A DNA stretch of 64,000 nt, taken from NCBI RefSeq assembly GCF_026262505.1, contig NC_067203.1, positions 16,566,392-16,630,391 of the forward strand. Direction: 5' to 3'. How positions within the stretch are numbered: the first letter of the stretch is position 1; every line of letters starts with the position of its first letter. The notes under the pieces were generated by a model that was not told the origin of the DNA, made no database searches, and saw only the letters and a list, made by a program, of their open reading frames with translations. A program made the position numbers and the translations under genes. Of the stretch, positions 19,310 to 29,728 are shown in pieces. The DNA is from Trichomonas vaginalis G3. Taxonomy: Eukaryota; Parabasalia; Trichomonadida; Trichomonadidae.

Positions 19310-20434
19310 TGACGAAAATTTTTTTTGAATGATATTTATTTTTTTCAGAATGAAAATCTTCGATGAAACCAAATAGGTGAGATATCACTTGATAATTATT
19401 TTCGAACCAAATTTCAAGTTTATTGTATTTAGAAATTTCTCTCCACTTTTTGCGAAATTGAAGGTCTAAAAAGTGTTCTGTTCCCAAGGTTCATTCAATT
19501 TTGGAATGATTTAGATAATTAATACAATGCGACAAACTATAAATCCTTTCAAAGACCGATATTCAAAATCATATTCAAATATCGATTTAGGGATTTTGAG
19601 AGGTCAGACAAATCTAAATATTTCGTTCATGCAATAAATCATATTCCTATCGCAACAAAACGCATAATGACACGCTTATCGTCTAATCTTGCCGATTTGC
19701 ATTTGATAAAGATTACGTAAATGAAAATTTACTTAATCTACTCATCAAATGTGCATAGATGTGCACTCAAGATTTCCGATGTAGCATCTAAACACATCCA
19801 ATTACAATTAAGATTTGTCAAATTTATTGAGGTTTGAAAAATATCATATGAACATTAGTATTACTTTTGACGCATATAATTAGTGAAAATCAGCCTTCAA
19901 AAGGATTGATTACACTAACTCAATTTTCATAACTTTAATCATTGTTATTCGTTTTTCAAATCAGGAGGAATATAATTAAAATTTAATAAATCGAATAAAT
20001 ATAGAATTTTAGAAGGTTAATAAATCATTATTGAGATTGATTTCATTCGAGGTGAGTCAAGAGTGCAGTGAAATCCCATATTAGATATAACAAATGTGCC
20101 GGTACAAACAATTGACTTAATTCTTTGAAATTCTGCTCCTCAAATGTAACATTTCTACATTATTAAAGAAACAACCTGATTCTTGATTTATGATAAAGCA
20201 GCCACTTTTGAGATGACACTTCTCATGACATCTACTATTCAAAACCAAAAGATGAACTATTTTAGTCGTTTTTGAATTTTAATTTTATTATTTCTCTTCT
20301 AACAGCGTTTTGGAAGACGCATAACAATTACATGGAGTTTGTTATAAGATACAGCCTCATAAGAGCAGCGATGCATGGCGAAAATTTCGGGAGAAAAATA
20401 ATTTATGCAAAAGTGACAATTTTTGAATAAAAAA
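19310..20434. other. Divergent promoter spacer, nothing recognised
   Basis: About 1.1 kb between divergent genes (BAR/ArfGAP leftward, coiled-coil protein rightward). It is AT-rich. I see no tRNA, repeat array or conserved ORF. Confidence 0.5.
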
Positions 20435-21712
20435 ATGAGCGCTCCATCGAGCACGATTGCCAAAAAGAAACGCGAGTTAGAAGCTCTTGAACTGGAGATT
20501 AAACGTGCTAAAGGTGTTGCTTTCAAGTTAATGAATGCTCCACAAGAATATCAAGCACCAAATGGTCAAACAGTTGGCGATCTCGAAAAGGAACTTCAAT
20601 CTATTCGCAAGGTATTACATATTCCTGAAGATGATTCTGAAACAGATCTTATTGAATTGCTCAATGATAAAATTTCTCGTAGAACTGAAGCATACGAGGG
20701 ATTGAAGAACGAAATCGCTGAAATGAAAGAAAAGATTGGCAAAAAACAGTCTGTTGCTGACGATCTTCAACAACAAATTGACGAACAATTGAGAATTCAA
20801 GAAAAAGCTCGCAAAAAGAACAGAATGAATTCTGATATCAATTTACCAGAAATACCATTTGGCAAAAATGATGTTACCGAGCCAATTGTCGATAATCTTT
20901 CTAAATATAAAATCGAATTAGGTAAATTGAAAGCAGATTTTGATAAGATCAAGCTTGATATTACTGCATACTTTGATAATTACAAGAAACAATTTAATAA
21001 TCAGATTAAAGATGAAATGGAAAAAAGAAGAAAACAAATTTTAGAAAAACGACAGATATGTCTCGAATTACAAAAGCATGCACAAGAACTCGAAGAGCAG
21101 CATAATAAACTACAGCAAGAATTACAAAATTACCAGATTAATCCAACAGATGAAAACGATGGCACAGATATGCCAACGCAATCACCAGAAGAAGCTCAGA
21201 AAGAGTTTGATGATCACATCAGGAGCTTCGTTGACGTATTCGACAAGTTCAAAGACACTCATACTGATCATTGCGAAGATTTATTGAAAGAATTTAATTT
21301 GAAAGTCGACAATTTGGAACCAAAAACCATCGAATTACATGATAAGCTTAGTAAATTAGGTGAAAAAGTACAACAATCTAAGGCAGTTGATCAAACCGTT
21401 GTTAGAGACCAAGCAAACAATTTAATGAGAGATTTCTTGAAGACATTATGGATGAAGGAGAGACTGAAATTGATTCTCAACGAAATGGAGCCAAAATTAA
21501 AAGAACAAGCAGATAAATTCGAAGAACAAATCGCAAAAGAAAAAGAAATGACAGGAAAAGTTATCTACGAAAATCTTACGATCAATGAAATCAGAAAACT
21601 TATCATCCTGTTCATTAAAGAAAATGCTCAAATTAACCTTGCAAATGAAGCTATGCAGAACGACTACAAGGAGAAAACAAGAGAACTTGGCTTACTTTCT
21701 AGTCCGAAATAA
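20435..21712 (+). CDS. Coiled-coil protein
   Basis: 425 residues from the ATG at 20435 (MSAPSSTIAKKKRELEALE); a TTG 12 bases upstream is in frame but unlikely to be the start. Nearly the whole length is coiled coil: residues 5-125, 160-240 and 255-415, separated by short Asn/Pro/Asp-rich linkers (NLPEIPFGKNDVTEP, NPTDENDGTDMPTQSPEE). No enzymatic motif is seen. Proteins of this type are often cytoskeletal, axonemal or centrosomal, but no specific family is recognised. Confidence 0.8.
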   Translation: MSAPSSTIAKKKRELEALELEIKRAKGVAFKLMNAPQEYQAPNGQTVGDLEKELQSIRKVLHIPEDDSETDLIELLNDKISRRTEAYEGLKNEIAEMKEKIGKKQSVADDLQQQIDEQLRIQEKARKKNRMNSDINLPEIPFGKNDVTEPIVDNLSKYKIELGKLKADFDKIKLDITAYFDNYKKQFNNQIKDEMEKRRKQILEKRQICLELQKHAQELEEQHNKLQQELQNYQINPTDENDGTDMPTQSPEEAQKEFDDHIRSFVDVFDKFKDTHTDHCEDLLKEFNLKVDNLEPKTIELHDKLSKLGEKVQQSKAVDQTVVRDQANNLMRDFLKTLWMKERLKLILNEMEPKLKEQADKFEEQIAKEKEMTGKVIYENLTINEIRKLIILFIKENAQINLANEAMQNDYKEKTRELGLLSSPK

Positions 21713-22136
21713 TTATTTTGCGCGTTGTTTTTCAAAAAATTTATTATTTTTTTATTTGTTTTTAATTTTTTACCAAATAAACTCTTTCCATAATATTTAA
21801 CTAATTGTAGTATTTATAAGATTTGATTAAGATAGTGAAATTATTTTTATTTTAATCCAATTTATTCAAAGATTATCTACCAAGTATAACAGATTACCAT
21901 CTACCCTATTATAAAATATCCTAAAGATTTCTTAATCAAACTTATTATTCAATTGAAAATTATCCTCAGAACACACAGTTTTATATGTAAGACTTAATTT
22001 ATTTGGCTGTTTCTCAATTTAGAACTAAGTTTACTTTAAAAAGTTCTAACATGCACCAAATTTGCATTATTTTGCAAATTTTTAACTTATACTTGTAAAA
22101 TACGAAAAAGTTATTTGAATAATTACATTTTAATGC
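21713..22136. other. Spacer between convergent genes
   Basis: About 420 AT-rich bases, mostly poly-T/A tracts. Nothing further seen. Confidence 0.5.
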
Positions 22137-22901
22137 TTAAAATATGAATGGAACAAGAACATTTCTTTTCATTAAGACAAATTCATTACCGAATTTGCCT
22201 AAATACCAATTATATGTCATAATTGACTGATGGGTTAAATTAAATGCTACAAATATGACCATAAATACAGTTAGAATGGATGGAGCACATAAAAAGTAGA
22301 CAATATATAATAAAATCTCAATCAAATAATGAGGTGATGTGCATTTCCTAAAAAGAAGTCCTTCTGGAATTGTGTATTTCTTTAATCCTGCAAGAACCCA
22401 ATGCACATAAAATTGAGCAACATTTAAAGCAATAATAACACCAAACCAAACTATTGGTTGAGATATTTCTGATTTAGAAGATTGTGCTAGTGTGAATGGG
22501 ACCATAATATAGAAAAGCAATCCTGCGAGTAAATTTATGATGTTCATTTGGCGAGAAGAAAAGTTTGTTATAAATAAGGACTCGAGAAGTCTTCTAAATG
22601 AATGAATAAACAAAAATATATTAACAAAATGCGGTGGCCATCTAATGATATATGTGATAAAGAAAACTATACAAGAAAACGAATAAAACATAATCCAACC
22701 TAATTTATTATCTATACTAATTATAAACTTCTGAGGAACTTCTAGTTTTCCAAATCTTGTAAATTGGTCCCATTTTGGAATGAATAATTTCATTAGATAA
22801 ACGAAAAGAGCTATTATCCATAGAGCTCCAAGAATATATGTTAGGTTTTCCAGTCCCCAATTATATAAATTTAGGATCAATGTAATAATCGATTGCGACA
22901 T
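22137..22901 (-). CDS. Polyprenol reductase / steroid 5-alpha-reductase family (SRD5A3-like)
   Basis: 254 residues with about six membrane segments. The start is the ATG at 22901 (MSQSIITL); the in-frame TTG at 22919 is rejected. Family landmarks are HSFRRLLESLFI in the second third, WVLAGLKKYTIPEGLLFRKCTSPHYLIEILLYIVYF near the C-terminus, and the terminal VLVPFIF. These match the C-terminal steroid-dehydrogenase domain, and HSxRRLxE is closest to SRD5A3/DFG10. That enzyme reduces polyprenol to dolichol in the ER membrane with NADPH, supplying the lipid carrier for N-glycosylation. CCATTTT upstream may be the initiator. The divergent gene at 23039 shares the short upstream spacer. Confidence 0.8.
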   Translation of the reverse strand: MSQSIITLILNLYNWGLENLTYILGALWIIALFVYLMKLFIPKWDQFTRFGKLEVPQKFIISIDNKLGWIMFYSFSCIVFFITYIIRWPPHFVNIFLFIHSFRRLLESLFITNFSSRQMNIINLLAGLLFYIMVPFTLAQSSKSEISQPIVWFGVIIALNVAQFYVHWVLAGLKKYTIPEGLLFRKCTSPHYLIEILLYIVYFLCAPSILTVFMVIFVAFNLTHQSIMTYNWYLGKFGNEFVLMKRNVLVPFIF

Positions 22902-23038
22902 TTTTTTATAAAATGGCAAAGTTTAGTTAAAATGAAGCTCAAACAATGCATCTACTAACGAAAAATTATTCGGAGAGGTTCTAGGTATAAAACTTGATTT
23001 AGTTCCGAATTTTTAAACGGCTACGAAAATATTGGGTT

Positions 23039-26000
23039 ATGCGTGGGGCTCAGAAGCAAGACCTCCTAAAACAGAATACTATGGATGGTCTTATTGCAGC
23101 CACATCAACTCATGGATTCATGATTTTTGAGATTTCGAAGAAAACTTACCGACTTGAAGAATTATTTGAGCGGAATATGAAAAGAAGTCTATTTATTAGT
23201 ATGGCAAAACAACTAATAAACAGAGAAAGGCATCAAAATCTTATTAGTAATCAAAAATTGCTTCACAATTTAAACATATACAATCTATTATTACAAAAAT
23301 CTATATTTGACTACTGGAGACAAAGAAGGAAATGGATCTTATTTACAAGAAAGATCAAAACAAATGTTCAATTGAAAATATTTCAACTTGCAAGATTACA
23401 ACTTCCAAAAATCTATAGAGAAATTTATAGATCGAACTGGGCCTCGTTATCATTAGAGCTATTAAGACATACAAGAATTCAAAAATGCCAAGATTTGCAT
23501 GATTCACGAGCTAATAAATTAATTCTTCAAAAATACATACATCAATGGCATGAAAATGCAGTAACATCCGCACAAAACAAAGCATCTATTATATTAAAGT
23601 GGGAAGAATTGTACAAGAAACTACACAAGCGACAAATTAAATCTAATTTCAGATTGAAAGCATACGAAAATGAACAAAGAAGAAAGTGGAAACTTCTTAT
23701 TAACGGAAAGAAAGTATCAAAGATACTGCTAGTTTACAATCAGTTTGTTACAAAGCAAAATTGGAAATATTTTGCCAGACAATTAGCATTCCAGCAGAGA
23801 TTAAATGCAGTCAAAGCAGCTCATGATAGACTTGAGAGAATCAAGAAATGGAAGGAATTGTCTCACAAGTATAAATCTAATTTGCAGACACAAACATTGA
23901 TAAAAGAATCTAATCACATTAAATACAAGAGACTCTTCAAATATTTCATCAGAGAAACACTTCACAACGAAAAATTAAATGATTTGAGACTTGCTAAAGA
24001 CAAGATAAATGAAATAAGAGAAAAGAGAAGCAACAAAGAACTACAGAGAAATATGCTCTATTTATGGAATGAAAGGGCTATGATACATAGAGTAACAATG
24101 ACAAAACTTAAGTCTTCATTTAACAAAGCATATAACATCATTGCAAGAAGTGCCAAAAATAGAGCAGCTGAAATGATTCAAAAATCATTTAGATCTTATA
24201 TGATAAGAAGAGAATCAAACTTGTCATTATTGCAGAAGATGTTCATGGGCTGGAGACATCTTATTCCAAATATTACAGACAGATTAGTTAGCGATTTCCC
24301 AGATATGATTTTAATATTAGAAAAACCTAAAATTTTGGAGTTTAATGTGAAAATTCCTGACACCAACAAGTTATCTGTTTTCAAAGAGATGTCAACAGTT
24401 CTTAGAACAGAAAAAGAGATCCTTCTTGATGAAATTGCAAATGATTCAACTAAATTAATTAAATTTTCATTTGATCCAAATCTGAAACAGCATAAAGTCT
24501 TAGAAAACTTAATGAACTACTATCAAAATAAGAATGATATCATTTCAAGTTTCGCAAATTCTATTTCGACTTTAATTAATATTAATCTTTCAGATAATTT
24601 TGCAAATCAAGTTTCAATTTCTCATTTAAATGATATAAATAAGATTGAAACAAAACTATTTGTTGATGATATCCAAATGTATAACTTTGATCCAAAATTG
24701 AATGATATCAAGTTAGAAAATACACCTCTTGAATTCTTTTATCAAGCAAATCCATCATATGAAGATGATATTAACTTTGTAGCATTGAATGCTACAAAAA
24801 GTTTTGCAAATGTCAACAAAAATTTCCAAAAAGAAACAAAATCAATTTTACCTTTTTACAAAAAGATTTCGATCCCATTAAATGTTTCATTCACAAAACA
24901 CTACTCAAACATGTTGTCACTTGATATGAACCTGAAATATACTGCTTTACCAAGCTTTAAACCAATAAAATGTCTCACATTTGAGAAAATTCCAAAACAA
25001 GATGTCAATGATGATTTTACTTATGATGCAACAAGTCATATCAATCTTTCGTTAGATTTTGCCAAAAGAATTGATATGAAACCAATAAATTCATTTTCAA
25101 TAGAAGAAATCGAGCTTTGTCCAGATGACATCCCTGAAGAAGCTGCTTCAAAGATCAACTTTGATTCAGTATTCAATTCACTTTTATCAACAAAATTCAT
25201 TAACATTTCTCCTACTCCAATCCTTCCAACCCCTGAATTTCCAGAAGAATTCTTTGATGAGATGATTGAAGACTCAATCAACTCAATATGTTATACCAAA
25301 ATGGATCCACTTTATGATCTTCATTTCTCAAAATTTCAAAAACAGCAAATTGATGATGATTTTTATGTGGACCTTCCACTTTTTATTCCAGAGTATCTTG
25401 TTCCATTACACAAATCATTATCTTTTCTTGCTCAAAATCAAATTCCATCCCCTGATTTCGATGAAATTTCAAATGATTATTCTAATAATTTAACTTTGAG
25501 TTTATCCGATACCAAGATCGATTTACAGCAAATTTTCAATGTTTGCAAAGAAATGAGAGATAGAATTGAAGATGAATCCATGATAATTAGTCAGAAGTAC
25601 TTGCTTAACATTAATGATGTTGTTTCTAATTATGTAACTAACAACTTTACAAAATTGATATCAATATCAAATTTGTTCTCGACTAAAATACCAAAACAGA
25701 AGCTCGAAAACATCTACTCAATTCAAGATACTTGTCTCAACAATGCAATACAAGACAGAAATTCGTTGAATTGGTATGTAAAAGATAAATTTATACCAAT
25801 AATCAGTGAAAATGATGAAATTTATGAATTACCTGAATTTGAACCGAAGTTTACAATGAATTTAGGTTTCAATTCGATTTCTGATAGGAAAGATCTTAAC
25901 AATCTTTATGAAGATCAAGTTAATTCAATAATGCATGATATTAAAGATCTTGATTATTGTTATCTTCAGTTGAACAACTCAAACCTGGCATCGTTTACGT

Positions 26001-29000
26001 TCTTCGATTTCTTTCAGCTTTTCAACTTGGAACAGATTGATTTACAACTATCATTAGATGCTATGGAAGAGGAAAAGAACGTTCTTAATAATATCTCTCA
26101 TCCTGAAAATCCACATCAGCATCCAAATGATAAAGAAGAATTATATGATCTAGAATTAGAATTTAATTTGGCAGAAGATCAATTTAATTTGCAGAATTTC
26201 GAGAATCATGGCTTTGAATTCTATGAAGACATGATTCAAGAATTGAAGTATCCACTCGAATTTAATTTATATGATATTACTAATTTGAAATATCAAGAAT
26301 TCAATATCCAGAGAATAGATCTGATACATGAAAATGATTTGGAATTTATAAATCATTACGATATCGAAAAAGATCTCTCAGATCTACTGCATTTTATCAA
26401 TGCAAATGAACTTATACATTTACAGTTCAGCAAATCAAAAGAAATAGAATTTCCATCATATGATATTGAGCTTGATCTTAAAGATGTTGATATACCAATT
26501 CGTTCTGACTTCATTGGAACAAAAGAGATACCAAAACAAGATTATCCATCATATGACATTGATGTTTCACTCAAACATGTATCGCAAACAACTGCAAATC
26601 CAATATTTGCTTTATCAAATGACAAATATTTCAATTTCGATAATCCTGAAATTGATTTACAGATAAATCTCGAAGAAGTAATCAAAGTTGATATTAATTC
26701 ATTGAATAGTATTTCTAAAGTTGAAACATATCAAATATTAACTCCATCATTTGATGTTAATTTGAATTACCATCTTGATGATTTCATAGCAAATACGCTT
26801 GATTTATTCGAGAAGATTGCAATTCCTTATCAACAAGTATCAGTTGAAATTCTTCCAGATTTCAATAATATTGCTAACATTTTAAGCATCAAAAACTTGT
26901 TTGAATTAAAGAGTGTAGAAATTCCTGAAATTAATCCAGATACAGATTACGAAATTAAATTTGATTTAGATTTGATTTCCATTCCAAAATTTGCCGAAAA
27001 CGAAATCATTTTGTTAGAAAAATCTGATGAAATTGACAATTACTCCATTAAATTGAATTTTAACAATTTAAAGAGCAATATAATTCGGCCATTGACTTTC
27101 TTTACAAATCAAGCAATACCAGAAATAGATTTTCCAAATTATAGCATTGAATTGCCTGAAATTGATATCAAATTGCCTTATCTTTCTTATACTAAGGAGA
27201 TTGTTAAGTTACAAGAGATACCAGAGAACATCTTCGATATCAAATTATCACATCTTGCAATTCCTTTCAATAGGCATCAAGGAAATATTATTAACTTTGA
27301 ACTTAACAAAATTAAACCACAAGAAATCAATGATGTTTATAATTTGGAATTAACATTTGGTAATGAAATAGCATTCATAAAAGAATTTCCATTTGTTCAT
27401 GATTACATTCCAAAGAGGAACAAATATTTCATCAAATATAATGTTACAATGCCTTCTTTCGACTTCATCGGTATTCCAAAGTTTACTTTTGAGTTTTATC
27501 CTAAATCAAAAGATATTTTATCATTATTAGATGAAAAAGCACTTAGTGAACTCAGTTTTCAATTCAATATTGATGATTTACATCAGAAGAATCAATCATT
27601 AATCATTTATGAGAAAAGTAAAATCAAAGAAAATCATATTAATTACGATGATTTATATGAATTCAATGATCCAAAATTGATGCAAAGATTGAATAATGCT
27701 TTTGAAGTTCTCCAACCTAAACAGATACCAGAATTTTCTGTGAATTCTAATGTATATTCTTTGCGTTTAATTAAGTTGGGTGTTAATCTCAGGAGAGTAT
27801 TAAGACCACTAAATAATATGAAAATTTTCGGATTTTCAGAATGGAAAGATATTATTCCAAAGTTTGAAAACTCATTTGATGAATTTATTATTGATAATGT
27901 TAATGATATTATTGAAAAAGCAATTAAAGACATTACTCTTCCAGAAAAAGAAGATCAGCTGCAAGAAGAAGAATCTACACCAAATATTATCATTCCTATT
28001 AACGATGAAGAGTCGGTGTTTGATATCTATGCAGCGCTAGAAAGTTCATCTCCAACAGCTGCTCAAAACAAATTCAATAAAGAGGAAGACGAAGAAGAGT
28101 CATTGATTTCCCAAGTCGATATCATTAACGATGAGTTATATGAAGCAGAGGAAGAAAATTATTCTCTTCATATGGATGAAAATAAATCAAGAGATATCAG
28201 TTATGTGTCTGAGGAAGAATCTCTTAACATTACAGAAGACGAAATTATTAAGGAAGAAGAAGATTTCAACAGTGAGATCGACTCTCTTTTAGACACAAGT
28301 AATCTTAATGATACAACTTATGATGATAGTAATTATCTTAATGTTACTGGTGATCATATCAATGTTTCAAGTCCTAATATATCTAATTCTCTCCTTCTTC
28401 AAGATGATAATGATTCAATGAATGCAGAATCTGATGAAAGTCCAATTTATGTAATTAATCAATCAAATGAAGCGAAAACAGAGGATAAAACTAAATCAGA
28501 AAGTGAAGAAGATTTCTCACTTCACACAATTGAAAATGAAAATAAGGAATCAAGTCTTCATTTTGAAGAAGATGAAGAATCTTTGCCCATTGACGATAAA
28601 GATAATGAAAAGATTGAAAAGGAGTATGGTGAATTAAGTTCGATATTAGATTTCGATGAAGATGATAAAGCAAAGCCAGATGAAGAGAGCCTTAATAAGT
28701 TTGCCGAGGAAAGCATCGAATCTATTGATGGCCTATCATCTATCGACTTTGATAATACTTTAGAACCAAAAAGTAGTTTCATTGATCAAGCAATTTCAGA
28801 CATATTCAGCAATTCAGAAGTATCAAAATCTAAACCTGATTTTGTTTTTGAGTCAGATGATGAGACACAAGAAGCATCTCAGAAAGAGTCACCCGTTAAA
28901 CAAAAGAAAGGTAATAAAGTTAATGAAACAGATGATTCTATCTTCTCCTTCATCAAAAGCGAAGTTGAATATGTATCGCATCTTGAAGAAGAAGAGGAAG

Positions 29001-29308
29001 ATCAAATAGAAGAAGGAGAAATAAGAGAATTCGATCCAAACGAATCTCTTGAACAACTCAATAGCCCGAGTTTGCTTACGAATGACATTCAAGCAGATAA
29101 TCTTCTGAAAGAAATAGTTGAGGATTGTATTAATGAATTTTACAACAATCTTGATAATACACTTCTAAATCCAAGTACGACTTACTTAAATAGGAGTTTT
29201 ACTATGGAATTATCAAGATTATGTCGAGTTTCAGTTGTAAGAAGGCTTGAAGAGATCCAATTTAGGGAACGTGATGAAAAAAGAGTGAATTGGAATCTCA
29301 ACTTTTAA
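23039..29308 (+). CDS. Giant Sfi1-like/IQ protein with long periodic region and acidic tail
   Basis: 2089 residues. Residues about 60-390 are basic and rich in spaced Trp (FDYWRQRRKW, YIHQWHENAV, KKWKELSHKY, LYLWNERAM, FMGWRHL) with an IQ-like motif AAEMIQKSFRSYMIRRE near 375. This resembles centrin-binding Sfi1-type repeats. Residues about 400-1640 form an unusual region of degenerate units of roughly 25-40 residues, alternating I-x-L-x-L strands with IPKQ/IPE turns (FPSYDIELDLKDV, YPSYDIDVSLKHV, FPNYSIELPEIDI). Residues 1640-2010 are very acidic and Ser-rich. The last 40 residues are basic. It is probably a centriole or basal-body scaffold; the middle region matches no family I know. Confidence 0.75.
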   Translation: MRGAQKQDLLKQNTMDGLIAATSTHGFMIFEISKKTYRLEELFERNMKRSLFISMAKQLINRERHQNLISNQKLLHNLNIYNLLLQKSIFDYWRQRRKWILFTRKIKTNVQLKIFQLARLQLPKIYREIYRSNWASLSLELLRHTRIQKCQDLHDSRANKLILQKYIHQWHENAVTSAQNKASIILKWEELYKKLHKRQIKSNFRLKAYENEQRRKWKLLINGKKVSKILLVYNQFVTKQNWKYFARQLAFQQRLNAVKAAHDRLERIKKWKELSHKYKSNLQTQTLIKESNHIKYKRLFKYFIRETLHNEKLNDLRLAKDKINEIREKRSNKELQRNMLYLWNERAMIHRVTMTKLKSSFNKAYNIIARSAKNRAAEMIQKSFRSYMIRRESNLSLLQKMFMGWRHLIPNITDRLVSDFPDMILILEKPKILEFNVKIPDTNKLSVFKEMSTVLRTEKEILLDEIANDSTKLIKFSFDPNLKQHKVLENLMNYYQNKNDIISSFANSISTLININLSDNFANQVSISHLNDINKIETKLFVDDIQMYNFDPKLNDIKLENTPLEFFYQANPSYEDDINFVALNATKSFANVNKNFQKETKSILPFYKKISIPLNVSFTKHYSNMLSLDMNLKYTALPSFKPIKCLTFEKIPKQDVNDDFTYDATSHINLSLDFAKRIDMKPINSFSIEEIELCPDDIPEEAASKINFDSVFNSLLSTKFINISPTPILPTPEFPEEFFDEMIEDSINSICYTKMDPLYDLHFSKFQKQQIDDDFYVDLPLFIPEYLVPLHKSLSFLAQNQIPSPDFDEISNDYSNNLTLSLSDTKIDLQQIFNVCKEMRDRIEDESMIISQKYLLNINDVVSNYVTNNFTKLISISNLFSTKIPKQKLENIYSIQDTCLNNAIQDRNSLNWYVKDKFIPIISENDEIYELPEFEPKFTMNLGFNSISDRKDLNNLYEDQVNSIMHDIKDLDYCYLQLNNSNLASFTFFDFFQLFNLEQIDLQLSLDAMEEEKNVLNNISHPENPHQHPNDKEELYDLELEFNLAEDQFNLQNFENHGFEFYEDMIQELKYPLEFNLYDITNLKYQEFNIQRIDLIHENDLEFINHYDIEKDLSDLLHFINANELIHLQFSKSKEIEFPSYDIELDLKDVDIPIRSDFIGTKEIPKQDYPSYDIDVSLKHVSQTTANPIFALSNDKYFNFDNPEIDLQINLEEVIKVDINSLNSISKVETYQILTPSFDVNLNYHLDDFIANTLDLFEKIAIPYQQVSVEILPDFNNIANILSIKNLFELKSVEIPEINPDTDYEIKFDLDLISIPKFAENEIILLEKSDEIDNYSIKLNFNNLKSNIIRPLTFFTNQAIPEIDFPNYSIELPEIDIKLPYLSYTKEIVKLQEIPENIFDIKLSHLAIPFNRHQGNIINFELNKIKPQEINDVYNLELTFGNEIAFIKEFPFVHDYIPKRNKYFIKYNVTMPSFDFIGIPKFTFEFYPKSKDILSLLDEKALSELSFQFNIDDLHQKNQSLIIYEKSKIKENHINYDDLYEFNDPKLMQRLNNAFEVLQPKQIPEFSVNSNVYSLRLIKLGVNLRRVLRPLNNMKIFGFSEWKDIIPKFENSFDEFIIDNVNDIIEKAIKDITLPEKEDQLQEEESTPNIIIPINDEESVFDIYAALESSSPTAAQNKFNKEEDEEESLISQVDIINDELYEAEEENYSLHMDENKSRDISYVSEEESLNITEDEIIKEEEDFNSEIDSLLDTSNLNDTTYDDSNYLNVTGDHINVSSPNISNSLLLQDDNDSMNAESDESPIYVINQSNEAKTEDKTKSESEEDFSLHTIENENKESSLHFEEDEESLPIDDKDNEKIEKEYGELSSILDFDEDDKAKPDEESLNKFAEESIESIDGLSSIDFDNTLEPKSSFIDQAISDIFSNSEVSKSKPDFVFESDDETQEASQKESPVKQKKGNKVNETDDSIFSFIKSEVEYVSHLEEEEEDQIEEGEIREFDPNESLEQLNSPSLLTNDIQADNLLKEIVEDCINEFYNNLDNTLLNPSTTYLNRSFTMELSRLCRVSVVRRLEEIQFRERDEKRVNWNLNF

Positions 29309-29728
29309 TCATATTATTTTTGTTTGTTTTTATAATAAATGTTTGTATTTATGCTTAATAATAAGGAAATTATTATGTACTTTTACATTATGCGAAAAGG
29401 AATCAGGTGTCACTATCGGATAGTTGATTTAATTTTTGGTAGTGAATCTGTGATTAAATTTTTCTGTTATTTCCCTTACTGATAACAGAATCCTACATAG
29501 CTTAGGAATATTTTAACTCATATATTATTTCAATTAACTATATACATCAATGCAACTGCTTTTCAAATGGTTTCACAATGAAACACCTTGATTTTTAATT
29601 TCATATTTTGAATTTTCCCTTCTTGTTGATTTTTATTGAAATAAATAGTCATGTAATAGTATGTCCATATGAATAACAATGATACCAGATCAACAAAAAT
29701 AATTTCATTTATTTTTTTCTTTCGCTGT
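29309..29728 (+). other. Spacer with promoter of the HEAT-repeat gene
   Basis: About 420 AT-rich bases between two same-strand genes. A candidate initiator (TTTCATTTA) lies near its right end. Nothing else seen. Confidence 0.5.
29704..29711 (+). promoter_or_regulatory. Initiator-like element (TTCATTTA)
   Basis: It matches the trichomonad Inr pattern TCA(+1)YTW. The A lies 22 bases before the ATG at 29729. This supports 29729 rather than the in-frame ATG at 29669 as the start codon. Confidence 0.5.
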
